Shown here in pieces: positions 1 to 9,130 of a stretch of DNA of 64,000 bases. A program made the translations under genes and the position numbers. Under the pieces are notes generated by a model. That model ran no database searches, had not been told where the DNA came from, and worked only from the letters and a program-made list of their open reading frames with translations. The stretch lies in contig CAMRHE010000332.1 in the NCBI GenBank assembly GCA_947044405.1, forward strand, positions 434,001 through 498,000, written 5' to 3'. Each line of letters starts with the position of its first letter. Positions within the stretch are counted from its first letter, which is position 1. Origin of the DNA: Leptodactylus fallax (lineage: Eukaryota; Chordata; Amphibia; Anura; Leptodactylidae).

Positions 1-981
1 ATTCTGATGATGTCACATTACATCATTCTTATCTATAGTAATAACAGATGATATGACTGGAGAGGTGAGAGATTCTGATGATGTCACATTACATCATTCT
101 TATCTATAGTAATAACAGATGATATGACTGGAGAGGTGAGAGATTCTGATGATGTCACATTACATCATTCTTATCTATAGTAATAACAGATGATATGACT
201 GGAGAGGTGAGAGATTCTGATGATGTCACATTACATCATTCTTATCTATAGTAATAACAGATGATATGACTGGAGAGGTGAGAGATTCTGATGTCACATT
301 ACATCATTCTTATCTATAGTAATAACAGATGATATGACTGGAGAGGTGAGAGATTCTGATGATGTCACATTACATCATTCTTATCTATAGTAATAACAGA
401 TGATATGACTGGAGAGGTGAGAGATTCTGATGATGTCACATGACATCATTCTTATCTATAGTAATAACAGATGATATGACTGGAGAGGTGAGAGATTCTG
501 ATGATGTCACGTTACATCATTCTTATCTATAGTAATAACAGATGATATGACTGGAGAGGTGAGAGATTCTGATGATGTCACATTACATCATTCTTATCTA
601 TAGTAATAACAGATGATATGACTGGAGAGGTGAGAGATTCTGATGATGTCACATTACATCATTCTTATCTATAGTAATAACAGATGATATGACTGGAGAG
701 GTGAGAGATTCTGATGATGTCACATTACATCATTCTTATCTATAGTAATAACAGATGATATGACTGGAGAGGTGAGAGATTCTGATGTCACATTACATCA
801 TTCTTATCTATAGTAATAACAGATGATATGACTGGAGAGGTGAGAGATTCTGATGATGTCACATTACATCATTCTTATCTATAGTAATAACAGATGATAT
901 GACTGGAGAGGTGAGAGATTCTGATGATGTCACATTACATCATTCTTATCTATAGTAATAACAGATGATATGACTGGAGAG
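1..981 (+). repeat. 71-bp minisatellite at splice donor of gene A exon 1
   Basis: Thirteen consecutive units fill 65-981 and a partial unit (1-64) runs off the left edge. The period is 71 bp, except for two 68-bp units that lack one GAT of the GATGATGTC stretch. Every unit ends in CTGGAGAG followed by GTGAGAG, which is the exon 1 / intron junction of this gene family as seen in genes B and C. The array therefore multiplies a 5' splice site. Exon 1 of gene A itself must lie left of the window. The last donor copy (982) reads GTGAGGGAC and leads into the intron before exon 2. Confidence 0.95.
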
Positions 982-1039
982 GTGAGGGACTCTGCACATG
1001 TATGTAGTGATATTTATTAATGTGTCTCTCCATAACCAG

Positions 1040-1219
1040 GATTACACAGTAGTGAAGAAGACCTCTAGTGGGCGCTGTCAGGCTCCTGTGTCTGAAGGAT
1101 GGGGGAGAACCCTGAGCCCAATCCCGGGGCCTCCACCTCACTCCCTGATACATGAGGAGATCAATGGACAGAAGATCCTAGAACTCACCAACAAGATGAT
1201 TGAGCTGCTGACTGGAGAG
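1040..1219 (+). CDS. Zinc-finger gene A, exon 2 (second LTGE module)
   Basis: A 180-nt, 60-codon exon in phase 0. It starts after the acceptor ATAACCAG and ends at GGAGAG before GTGACA. It begins DYTVVKKTSSGR and ends ILELTNKMIELLTGE. The tail resembles the end of exon 1 (LTLEILYQLTGE), as if the two exons came from one duplicated module. The middle is proline-rich (PIPGPPPHSL). The exon is almost identical to 20473-20652 and 52497-52676. Its biochemical role is unknown; it precedes the KRAB-like exon in all three genes. Confidence 0.85.
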
Positions 1220-1298
1220 GTGACACTGCTGGGAATGCTGGGACATTATACAGGAGCTATGAAGGGATCTGGTGATGACTGTATCATTGTGTTGTCAG

Positions 1299-1422
1299 GT
1301 TCCTATAAGGTGTCAGGATGTCACTGTCTATTTCTCCATGGAGGAGTGGGAGTATTTAGAAGGACACAAAGATGTGTACAAGGAGGTGATGATGGAGGAT
1401 CAGCAGTCCCTCACATCAGCAG
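1299..1422 (+). CDS. Zinc-finger gene A, exon 3 (KRAB-A-like box)
   Basis: A 124-nt exon after the acceptor TTGTCAG, ending at the donor CAG/GTAATA. Translated in the spliced frame it contains [19 protein letters not shown] and then [11 protein letters not shown]. This matches the KRAB-A layout (DV core, F-S-x-E-E-W, D-x-Y-x-x-V-M). KRAB-A boxes act as protein-interaction modules, classically recruiting TRIM28 for repression. Here the MLE of mammalian repressor KRABs reads MME, so TRIM28 binding cannot be assumed. A longer open frame across this region (998-1426) is in a different phase and ignores the splice sites. Genes B and C carry the same exon. Confidence 0.85.
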
Positions 1423-1505
1423 GTAATAGACATGACTAAATACACACGGCCTCTCATTATCTGTATGGAAAGAATGAATTCAGTCCCTGTATGTGTTTCC
1501 TCCAG

Positions 1506-1600
1506 TTCCATCCAGTAAGAGAACATCAGCGGAGAGATGTCCCAGTCCTCTTCTAGCACAGGATTGTAAGGAAGAAAATGTCTTTCCCCAGGATGATCAG
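1506..1600 (+). CDS. Zinc-finger gene A, exon 4 (linker)
   Basis: A 95-nt exon after the acceptor TCCTCCAG. It encodes a serine/proline-rich then acidic linker, starting VPSSKRTSAERCPS and ending NVFPQDDQ. The donor could be CAG/GTAGAT at 1600 or AAG/GTGACA at 1615. The second choice adds VDGDK and keeps the same phase. Both sites are conserved in genes B and C, so sequence alone does not settle it. Confidence 0.75.
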
Positions 1601-1913
1601 GTAGATGGAGATAAGGTGACATGAAATCTTCCCTCTGCCCTGTAGAAGGGCTGTGAAGGTCTCGGGGTCAGTCTGGTTTTATCCCACAGTATTAGATGTT
1701 TCCTACTTGTGTAATGAGAAAGGTGGAGATGGCAGGATAAAGCTGACCATAGACATGACATGTTGTCTGGATCTTCTCACAGTTTTCTGGCTATGGAGGC
1801 TGCTGGTTGGAATAAGGAGCCAACATGGTGGATTTATCCAGGAGACCTGCAGCTATTTGCTCAGATAACTCCTGCTGTCAGTTTTGGTGGTCATGATAAT
1901 GAATGATCTTTCA

Positions 1914-2055
1914 CTTACGTCCTACAGCAGCACAATATGGGGTATTTCTCCCCCTGTGTGTTGTCTAGGACAGGTGGAACTTTTAATTAGCACAAAAACG
2001 TGCTTACTAACCTGCCCTATAAGAGGGCACGAGAGACCTCCCTCACCTGTGTTTT
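1914..2055 (+). repeat. DIRS element, left inverted terminal repeat
   Basis: The sequence from TTACGTCCTACAGCAGC to the CACCTGTG near 2053 is the reverse complement of the right end (about 7132-7262). It includes the shared blocks GCAGCACAATATGGGG and TATAAGAGGGCACGAGAGAC. About 140 bp pair, with a few mismatches. Confidence 0.88.
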
Positions 2056-2814
2056 TTTCTGTCCTGTGTGAGACAGGTGGAGGAGGTCTCTTGTGACCTC
2101 TCTAGTGTTAAGGCTTTTTTTTTCTTCCCTTGAGGTGGTCGTTCCTTCTGCTGCCGGCTTGCGTCCGTTCTTCTCAGCGCTTCTGTCGGTAAATCTTCGG
2201 CGACGGCCGGAACTCTTCTCTGTGTCCGGGTTTCCGTGCGGGCGGATTTCGCCGGACTCCTTCGCACCTACTTCCGGTTCTCGGAAAAAGTGCGGTAAGT
2301 TTGGAAATTTAAAATTTAAAGGCAAAATATAGAATTGATTTTTGCTGCTGCTTGTTTGAGTCTCTGACTTAGGCTTATGCTCCTCTATGTTTCATTATGT
2401 AATTTGACCCGTTTTGGTGCTATAAATCTCAGGAGGGTAAGTAATATTTATTTATTCTTGTTTATATATATTATATGAATTGTCGATTCATATCGCTGGC
2501 CTTGCTCTGCATGAATTCCTATGTATTTTTTCATTGTGGATTAGTTTTGTGTTTGGCTCCGCCTCCACTTATGGTTGCCTTTAAAATGTCCCATAGTCCA
2601 TTTGGGTTGGGCTGTGATTTTCTGGCTCTCCTATTGCTAAGGAGTAGAAATTCTCTTCTGTGATTCAGAGATTACCCTATTTTGACTATTGCGTGTGCTG
2701 TTGCTACATTTTTTGCGACGACCGACCTACTTAAGGTTCCCCTCTCTTTCTAGTTCTGGTTGCGGTTTGTAATATTGGTATTGTTATTGTCTGTGACTTT
2801 TTTGGTCTTTTTAG
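2056..2814 (+). other. DIRS 5' leader, no gene seen
   Basis: A GC-rich stretch (2130-2290) is followed by T-rich sequence up to the gag start codon. Only short unconvincing open frames are present. The 2295-2340 stretch is repeated almost exactly in the second DIRS (42255-42300), so it belongs to the element's untranslated leader and probably holds its promoter. Confidence 0.6.
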
Positions 2815-4053
2815 ATGTCTTCTTCTGCTTCCGGCTCTGGTGATGGAAATTTTAGGAGGAAGAAATCCTCCAAGCGTAAACATTTACCCTGTTTAGATTG
2901 TAAGACTCCCTTGCCTGACGGCTACGAATTCACCCGCTGTCGCCAGTGTCGTGGCCCCCCTTCTGAGGAGCCATCCATACGTGAGGTTGTGACATGGGTG
3001 AAAGAATACATGGAGGACTCTCTCAAGGAGATCCGGAATTCTATCTCCCAGATCGCCAAGAGACCACGTCTTGAAAAACATCCTCTCTTACAGGTCTTGG
3101 ACGAAGATTTTCTGGTTGTGGATGAAACTTTGTCTTCTGATGACTCCGCTGAAGATACCAGCAGCCCTCTCTTCCCACTTGAGAAAGTCAATAGGCTGCT
3201 GAAGTCCATCCGGTCTAAAGACCGTGATGTTGATGGGGAAGCCTCCACGTCCACCTATAGAGGGCCCAGGGTCTTCCAAGTGGACGAGACATTAAAAAAG
3301 TTAATGTCTTCAGAGTGGAAATTTCCGGAGAAACCCTTTATAACTACTGGTAGGTTTAAGACCTTGTTCCCCATCGCAGAGTCTCAACTGGATCAGTGGG
3401 GTCCTCCCCCTAAGATGGATATAGCGGTAGCCAAGCTATCTCGCCGCACTCTAGTACCATCTGAGGATGGAGCAAATCTGCAGGATCCTATGGACAGACG
3501 CATGGAGAGTACTCTCAAGAAGGCCTACTCAGCGGCCTCTGCTCAGAGCACGGTCGCTGTTGCGTCATGTGAAGTCTCAGCCAAACTACGGGCTGATTTG
3601 CTCCAGCTTGAGAGGGACATCGAGTCTGGTGTCTCCAGAGACGAGTTACTTTCCTTCTTAACTTCGACTTCTTTGGCGACAGAATTCCTAGCTGAGGCCT
3701 CCCATTATCAATTAAGGCTGGCGTCAAAGTCCTTGGCGCTTTCAACGGCGGCGAGGAGACTCTTATGGTTAAAACCTTGGAGAGCTGATTTTATCTCCAA
3801 GTATAACCTTTGTGCCTTACCATTTGAGCCAGGAAGAGTCTTTGGCAGTAGCCTGGATGAAATTTTAGAAGGCTTGGCTGATAAAAAAGGCAAAACTCTG
3901 CCTCAGTCTTTTAGGGGCAGATTTGGCCCTGGCTGCGGCAGAGGTTTTCCACCTCGACGTGGTCAGCAGTCCCGGAGGGGATCTAGGTATTATTCTAGAG
4001 ACTCTGGACGGAGATTCCCCAAAACCGAAGATAGAAGGAATCCCAGTTTCTGA
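2815..4053 (+). CDS. DIRS ORF1, gag-like protein
   Basis: A 412-aa open frame with ATG just after a T-rich stretch. It has a basic N-terminus (residues 13-22), then a Cys pattern CLDCKTPLPDGYEFTRCRQC at about residues 26-45 that looks like a small zinc-binding motif. An acidic middle and an arginine/glycine-rich C-terminus (FRGRFGPGCGRGFPPRRG) follow, typical of a nucleic-acid-binding tail. Gag proteins package the element RNA. The frame overlaps the downstream RT frame by about 130 bp. Related gag sequence is found in the other two DIRS copies (42639-43100, and minus strand 31201-32635). Confidence 0.8.
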   Translation: MSSSASGSGDGNFRRKKSSKRKHLPCLDCKTPLPDGYEFTRCRQCRGPPSEEPSIREVVTWVKEYMEDSLKEIRNSISQIAKRPRLEKHPLLQVLDEDFLVVDETLSSDDSAEDTSSPLFPLEKVNRLLKSIRSKDRDVDGEASTSTYRGPRVFQVDETLKKLMSSEWKFPEKPFITTGRFKTLFPIAESQLDQWGPPPKMDIAVAKLSRRTLVPSEDGANLQDPMDRRMESTLKKAYSAASAQSTVAVASCEVSAKLRADLLQLERDIESGVSRDELLSFLTSTSLATEFLAEASHYQLRLASKSLALSTAARRLLWLKPWRADFISKYNLCALPFEPGRVFGSSLDEILEGLADKKGKTLPQSFRGRFGPGCGRGFPPRRGQQSRRGSRYYSRDSGRRFPKTEDRRNPSF

Positions 4054-5990
4054 CATGAGAAGCTGTCTTCCTGTGGCCGAAATTCCTGTCGGGGGTCGTC
4101 TCTCCCTTTTTCTCAGCACTTGGCAGGAAAAAATTCAGGACCCTTGGGTCTTACAGTTAATTCAGCGAGGTTATGCAATCGAATTTCTCTGTCCTCCCCG
4201 AGATCGGTTCGTCCTAACTCGCCGTCTTCCCGCGTCTCAGCAGGGTATTTTGGAACGCTCCATTCAAGAGTATATCCGCAAAGGAGCTCTAGAAGAAGTT
4301 CCTTCTCTAGAGGAAGGTTTGGGGGTTTATTCCCCCGTTTTTCTAGTACCAAAGCCAGCAGGCAGATGGAGGATGATTATAGATCTGAGGTATCTGAACC
4401 GTTTCATCAGAAAAAAACGGTTCCGCATGGAAACCATAAGCTCAGTTTCTTCTTATCTTCTCCAGGGCGACGTTTTTGTCACCCTAGATCTGAAGGATGC
4501 TTATTTGCACGTGCCAGTTTACCCTCCGCACAGGAAGTTCCTAAGGATTGCGGTTATAGTTTCCGGCCACAGGAAGCATTATCAGTTCTCGGTCCTCCCT
4601 TTCGGGATTTCCTCGGCTCCCCACACCTTTACCAAGGTGGTATCTCCCATAGTAGCCGCCCTCAGGCTTCAGGGACTCTTTGTGATCCCTTATCTAGACG
4701 ACTGGCTGATAAAAGCCCAGTCAGTGTCTGTTCTGCTCCAGCATTTACAGATTGCCATATCCCTGCTTCAAAGCCTGGGATGGCTCATAAATTGGGAGAA
4801 GTCAGAAATTGTCCCCTCAACCAAAAGGAAGTTTCTTGGTTACTTCCTAGATTCAGACTGGCTGGAAATCTCCTTGACGACTGCAAGGAAAGAGAAATTA
4901 ATTACAGCGGTTCGGCAACTTTTCAGGAGGCCGAGAGCGTCCATCAGAACTTTGATGAAAATCCTAGGTCTGATGTCATCTTCCATCATGGCGGTTCCCT
5001 GGGCCTTATGGCATCTACGTCCTCTTCAGATGGAAATCCTAGGAATTTGGGATCGCTCTCTTCCCGGTCTCAACAGGAGGATTCGACTCTCCCCCAGGAC
5101 CCGTCTTTCTCTCAGATGGTGGTTGCACCTCAAGGATGGAAGGTCCACGGTCCAACCTCGTTGGACCCTGTTGACTACAGATGCATCCCTTACGGGATGG
5201 GGAGCCCATCTGGATGGAAACTCCATAAGGGGAGTCTGGAGCGCTCCAGAAGGAAGGACGTCGTCCAACTGGAAGGAGCTCAGAGCTGTGTACCGTGCCT
5301 TACTCCATTTCTCTCCTCTTCTCAAGGGAAGAGCAGTCAAGATTTGCTCGGACAACATGACGACGGTATTATATGTGAACAGAAAGGGAGGCACCATATC
5401 ATCATCCCTCCTCAGGGAGGCAGATCTGATTTTTTTCCTGGGCAGAGAAAAATCTGACCTATCTATCCGCGGTTCACATCAAGGGCTCCCTGAACTCAGT
5501 AGCAGATCGGTTGAGTCGGGGTCTTGCCGTATCAGGAGAATGGTCACTCAATCCATAAGTCTTTCATCAGATTACCCTGAAATACGGTCTCCCGGAGATA
5601 GACCTCATGGCAACCCGACTCAATGCCAAGGTGGAGACGTTCTGTTCCCTGTACCAGGAGGACAATCCCTTGGCAGTGGATGCCCTGTCCATCCCTTGGA
5701 GGTCCAGGCTGTCATACATTTTCCCTCCAATTCCTATGATACCGAGAGTATTGATGAAAATAAGACAGGACCAAGTCTCTGTAATAGCCATCATTCCATT
5801 CTGGCCAAAAAGAGCTTGGTTTTCCCAGCTCATGGTGATGAGTCGAGGGATATATTGGAGGCTTCCCCCCACCCAGAACCTGGTTTCCCAAGGATCACTG
5901 AAGTGCCAGGATCTGAGGAGATTCAACCTGACAGCCTGGAGGTTGACCAGTCCCTACGAATGTATAGAGGACTGTCAGAAGCCGTCCTGA
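3923..5990 (+). pseudogene. DIRS ORF2, reverse transcriptase and RNase H (one frameshift)
   Basis: RT motifs are clear: MIIDLRYLNRFI, VFVTLDLKDAYLHVP, FSVLPFGISSAPHTF and the catalytic box VIPYLDDWLIKA. RNase H follows with LTTDASLTGWGAHLDG and ELRAVYRALL, then SDNMTTVLYVN. A one-base insertion in a T run near 5430 shifts the frame. The second DIRS reads DLIFTWAEKN at that point and this copy does not. The authentic frame resumes as the 5607-5990 frame (LNAKVETFCSLYQEDNPLAVDALS) and stops at 5990, overlapping the recombinase. The shift accidentally joins the RT start to the recombinase in one 1020-codon open frame (3923-6985). That fusion is probably not a real protein. Confidence 0.85.
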
Positions 5991-6985
5991 AGACGCTTTC
6001 CTGTGCTAGAGCTGAATCCACCAAAAGGAATTACCAGAGGATGGCTAAGATTTTTTTGGAGTGGTGCTCCAAAAGAGGCGTTGATATTTCTAATCCTTTG
6101 ACTTCTGATGTTTTGGATTTTCTTCAGGATGACTTGGACAGGGGCCTTGCCCCTGCTACTTTAAAGGTACAGGTATCGGCTTTATCTGCCCACTTAAACA
6201 GACGGTTGTCCCAGGATCCCCTGGTTGCAAGATTCTTTAAAGGAGCGGTGAGGCTGAAACCTGCGGTATCTTCTCCTATTCCCCAATGGGACCTTGCGAC
6301 GGTCCTTTCAGGCCTTTGTGGTCCTCCTTTTGAACCTCTGGAAGCTACGGAGCTAAAATTTTTAGCCTTTAAAACTACTTTTTTGTTAGCCATCACATCT
6401 GCCAAAAGGGTAGGAGAGCTACAGGCGCTCTCCTCCAAAGAACCTTATATTGTATTTTTTTCGGATAGGGTCCACCTTAGGTTTTTGCCTGGTTTTATCC
6501 CTAAGGTTCCTTCACGTAATAACTATAATCAACTAATTTCTTTGCCTATTTTCCTTCGGGATCCATCTTCAGAAGAGGAGGTAAAACTTCATACTTTGGA
6601 TGTGGTAAGGTGTCTGCGAATTTACTTATCGCGGACACAATCTTTCAGGAGAGCTGAAAATCTCCTAATCAACATGTATGGTAAAGACATAGGTCTTAAA
6701 GCTTCCAAACCCTCCTTGTCCAGATGGATTAAGGAGGCAATCAAAATTTCTTTCCTTGCTCAAGGGTTGCTTCCTCCAGTTTTTTGTACAGCCCATTCGA
6801 CCAGGGCTGTGTCGACTTCTTGGGCTGAGAATCGCTCACTTCCACTAGATCAAATTTGTGCGGCTGCTTCTTGGTCATCCCAGCTGACTTTCGTCAAACA
6901 TTATCGCTTGGATATCCGCAGTTCCGAGGCGACTGCCTTTGGTCAGACAGTTCTTGAGGTTGTAAGGCGAGGAAACCCTCCCTAG
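5960..6985 (+). CDS. DIRS ORF3, tyrosine recombinase
   Basis: About 340 codons from a Met at 5960; the true start is uncertain. An N-terminal SAM-like core-binding part (RAESTKRNYQRMAKIFLEWC, then LDFLQDDLDRGLAPATLKVQ) is followed by the catalytic domain. The conserved residues visible are Arg in ITSAKRVGELQAL, His and Arg in CTAHSTRAVSTSW, and the presumed nucleophile Tyr in FVKHYRLDIRS. Tyrosine recombinases integrate the circular DIRS DNA without target duplication. The frame is open to the stop at 6985, just before the internal complementary region, so this domain looks intact. Confidence 0.88.
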   Translation: MYRGLSEAVLKTLSCARAESTKRNYQRMAKIFLEWCSKRGVDISNPLTSDVLDFLQDDLDRGLAPATLKVQVSALSAHLNRRLSQDPLVARFFKGAVRLKPAVSSPIPQWDLATVLSGLCGPPFEPLEATELKFLAFKTTFLLAITSAKRVGELQALSSKEPYIVFFSDRVHLRFLPGFIPKVPSRNNYNQLISLPIFLRDPSSEEEVKLHTLDVVRCLRIYLSRTQSFRRAENLLINMYGKDIGLKASKPSLSRWIKEAIKISFLAQGLLPPVFCTAHSTRAVSTSWAENRSLPLDQICAAASWSSQLTFVKHYRLDIRSSEATAFGQTVLEVVRRGNPP

Positions 6986-7002
6986 GGGAATTACTTGCTA
7001 TA

Positions 7003-7089
7003 TCCCCATATTGTGCTGCTGTAGGACGTAAGGGAATTGTTGATTATATTGTTAATCTGTTTTCTCTTAGTCCTAACAGCAGCACAAGG
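7003..7089 (+). repeat. DIRS internal complementary region
   Basis: The first half (CCCCATATTGTGCTGCTG to CGTAAGG) is the reverse complement of the element's left end. The second half (AATTGTTGATTATATTG to CAGCAGCACA) is the reverse complement of its right end. The junction AAGGGAATTGTT indicates that the original left end began ATTCCC. In DIRS replication this region templates completion of the ends and circle formation. Confidence 0.85.
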
Positions 7090-7131
7090 CTTCCCTCCCT
7101 AAAATCTTGTTTTCTTTTACTTTATAATTTA

Positions 7132-7300
7132 CACAGGTGAGGGAGGTCTCTCGTGCCCTCTTATAGGGCAGGTTAGTAAGCACGTTTTTGTGCTAATTAA
7201 AAGTTCCACCTGTCCTAGACAACACACAGGGGGAGAAATACCCCATATTGTGCTGCTGTTAGGACTAAGGGAAAGCAGATTAACAATATAATCAACAATT
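7132..7300 (+). repeat. DIRS element, right inverted terminal repeat and end
   Basis: About 7132-7262 is the inverse of 1914-2055. The last part, from AAGGGAAAGCAG to ATCAACAATT (7300), pairs only with the internal complementary region. That is the usual asymmetric DIRS right extension. Confidence 0.85.
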
Positions 7301-7370
7301 TCTTCTCCTATAAAACTTCCCACGTGACTTCTCCATCTGTCTGGTGACTTTTATAATATTTATTTCACAG

Positions 7371-7461
7371 CTTTTGTATGTGGGTGAAGATCTGAACGTT
7401 ATCGTTGTTCCGGAGACATATGTGAGGGGTGATGAGGAGTGTAAGGAGGACATTCCTACAG
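7371..7461 (+). CDS. Zinc-finger gene A, exon 5
   Basis: A 91-nt exon after the acceptor TATTTCACAG. It encodes LLYVGEDLNVIVVPETYVRGDEECKEDIPT and ends at CCTACAG/GTAAGT. Genes B and C use a donor 12 nt further on (CGCACAG/GTGAGG), which adds GNRT. Frame and phase into the finger exon are kept. The core NVIVV replaces KNINA of B and C. The exon is clearly less similar to B and C than the exons left of the DIRS insertion. Confidence 0.82.
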
Positions 7462-8398
7462 GTAAGTAGTTACCATTATGAGAAATCCTTCTACTGTTTG
7501 GAACAGAATAAACTGATCTGTACAAGCATCATTACCGATTGGTCAGTGATATAAAAAGCTTCAGTGTTTCAGTAAAACTGCATTATACAATGTCAATGTC
7601 ATGGTAATGCAGGGCACTATTACTGCTTTTATGATAAGAGGAAATGAGGTATGCTAAAACGCCCAACTGTCCTGGAATTAAGTGGGATAGTCCCAGATTT
7701 TGGGTCCGGTCCTACTGAGCTTCTGGGGGCCAAAAGACTTCTATACAGCATAAAAAGACACCAGTATTATAGATAGAACATTATAGGTGGGTGCCCCATT
7801 ACATATTTTGCACTGGGGTCCAGGAGCTGCAATTTACACCCATGGCCAAAAGGGTCAATACTTGGTGCAAGCAGTATGAATTGATGCACCATTCCTGCAA
7901 GGTGTTAATAGTTCCTGGTGCTGGAGATGGCAAAATGGTGTTGGGTGGAATCTTATTTTTTTTTGGCACAACCTGGGATCTCAGATACCTGTAGATGACA
8001 TCTCTGTATGCCAATGAATTGTTATAGTTTTGTAGGCCTAAGCAGGTCCAATGCTCCTAGATGGGGATCTCTAAATGTGAGATGGACACACCTGATAGCA
8101 GTGACTCACAGGAGCCTTTATGGTTCTCCACTAAGTATTTTAGTATTTTACTAGACGAGAGAGGTGACAGGAGTAGTGACACATGAACCTAGGAAGATGG
8201 CGGCTGCATGACCGAAGAGGAGAACAGCCTGGTGGCCCAACATCATCTACTGGTCCTCACTCCGAGGTCTACTGTTACATTGTCATCTGTTTTGTCTTCA
8301 CATTCACAATCAGTTAATAATTCAATTTTGCTGCATCTCTCGTAATTTGTATGGAAATTTTATATAGAAATATTATAAAATATCAATATAATTTTTAA
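7462..8398 (+). other. Gene A intron 5, left part
   Basis: No gene is seen. The stretch near 8150-8310 resembles 57265-57385 of gene C (CCTAGGAAGATGG, AGGTCTACTGTTACA), so the distal part of this intron is shared between A and C. Gene B has different sequence here. Confidence 0.6.
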
Positions 8399-9079
8399 GG
8401 GAGTCTATCATTAGAAAAAACACTTTTAAGCTAATGGCACGTTGGAATGGCCTTTGAAAAGACCATTCTACTCCTACCTTCCATTGTTTTCTTCTCCCAG
8501 TAGTTTCTAATAAAATTTGTTTCTTCTGTTATGGTAATGAGCATCACAGAGCACCTGGGGCGTTCCTCCTCTGCAGCGAGCACCCACCACATCATCGCTT
8601 TTCACCGCTCCTTCGTCCGTTGTGGTGACTCCCCTCTTGGTCTTCTCTGTATCTTCTTTCTTCTAAGTTCTCGTTCGCAGCGCTGTACGCTCTTGTGTCA
8701 GACCACCGGAAAATGGCGGCCCATCATGCACAGTCGGCTCTGCCGGAACCCGAAGTGGCACAGCTGATTGCTCATGCGCGAGTTTTCGCTGCCTTACAGC
8801 GTTGCATACAAGAACTTAGAAAGAAGATACAGAGAAGACCACAAGGGGAGACACCACAACAGACAAAGGAGCGGTGAAAAGCGATGACGTGGTGGGTGCT
8901 CACTGCAAAGGAGGACGCCCTGGGTGCTCCGTGTTGCTCATTACCATAACAGAAGAAACAAATTTTATCAGAAAGGGCTGGGAGAAGAAAACAATGGAAG
9001 GTAGGAGTAGAATGGCCATTTTAAAGGCCATTCCAATATGCCATTAGCTTTAAAGTGTTTTTTCTAATGATAGACTCCC
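8399..9079. mobile_element. 681-bp foldback DNA element with TTTAA target duplication
   Basis: The element begins GGGAGTCTATCATTAGAAAA and ends with the reverse complement. Inverted arms of roughly 290 bp run to a short centre near 8700-8780. It is flanked by TTTAA on both sides (8394-8398, 9080-9084), while gene C has a single TTTAA at the matching spot (57452-57456). TTAA-containing targets are used by piggyBac and Kolobok elements; which one mobilised this is unknown. No transposase is present. The short open frames inside (8531-8767, 8695-8877) are not supported as genes. Confidence 0.85.
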
Positions 9080-9130
9080 TTTAAGGTTATTATATCATAC
9101 AAAAATAATAATCTGTATAATTCTTGGCAG

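Larger units (their letters stand above)
1911..7300 (+). mobile_element. DIRS-type tyrosine-recombinase retrotransposon, near full length
   Basis: A 5.4-kb element with inverted terminal repeats, an internal complementary region, a gag-like ORF, reverse transcriptase/RNase H and a tyrosine recombinase. This is the DIRS arrangement: replication by RT, integration by recombinase, no integrase and no LTRs. The boundaries come from the empty paralogous site in genes B (21331-21350) and C. There GAATGATCTT is followed by T and TCTTCTCCTA. In gene A the element sits between GAATGATCTT (ends 1910) and TCTTCTCCTA (starts 7301). No target-site duplication is seen, as expected for DIRS. One frameshift lies in the RNase H region. 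The element is in the sense orientation in the intron between exons 4 and 5. Confidence 0.93.

Noticed and set aside
998..1426. 142-codon open frame across exons 2 and 3 (also at 20431-20859 and 52431-52883)
   Set aside because: It reads through the intron and takes the KRAB-like exon in the wrong frame. The splice sites give a better protein.
1653..1868. 71-codon open frame identical in all three genes
   Set aside because: It lies in an intron; its conservation is explained by the near-identity of the whole block.
4120..5457. 445-codon open frame
   Set aside because: It overlaps the RT in another frame and has no domain; the RT frame carries all conserved motifs.
3923..6985. Single RT-recombinase fusion protein
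   Set aside because: Comparison with the second DIRS copy shows a one-base insertion near 5430 that creates the continuous frame by accident.
8531..8877. Two short open frames in the foldback element
   Set aside because: They fall in the palindromic arms and centre and have no recognisable domain.
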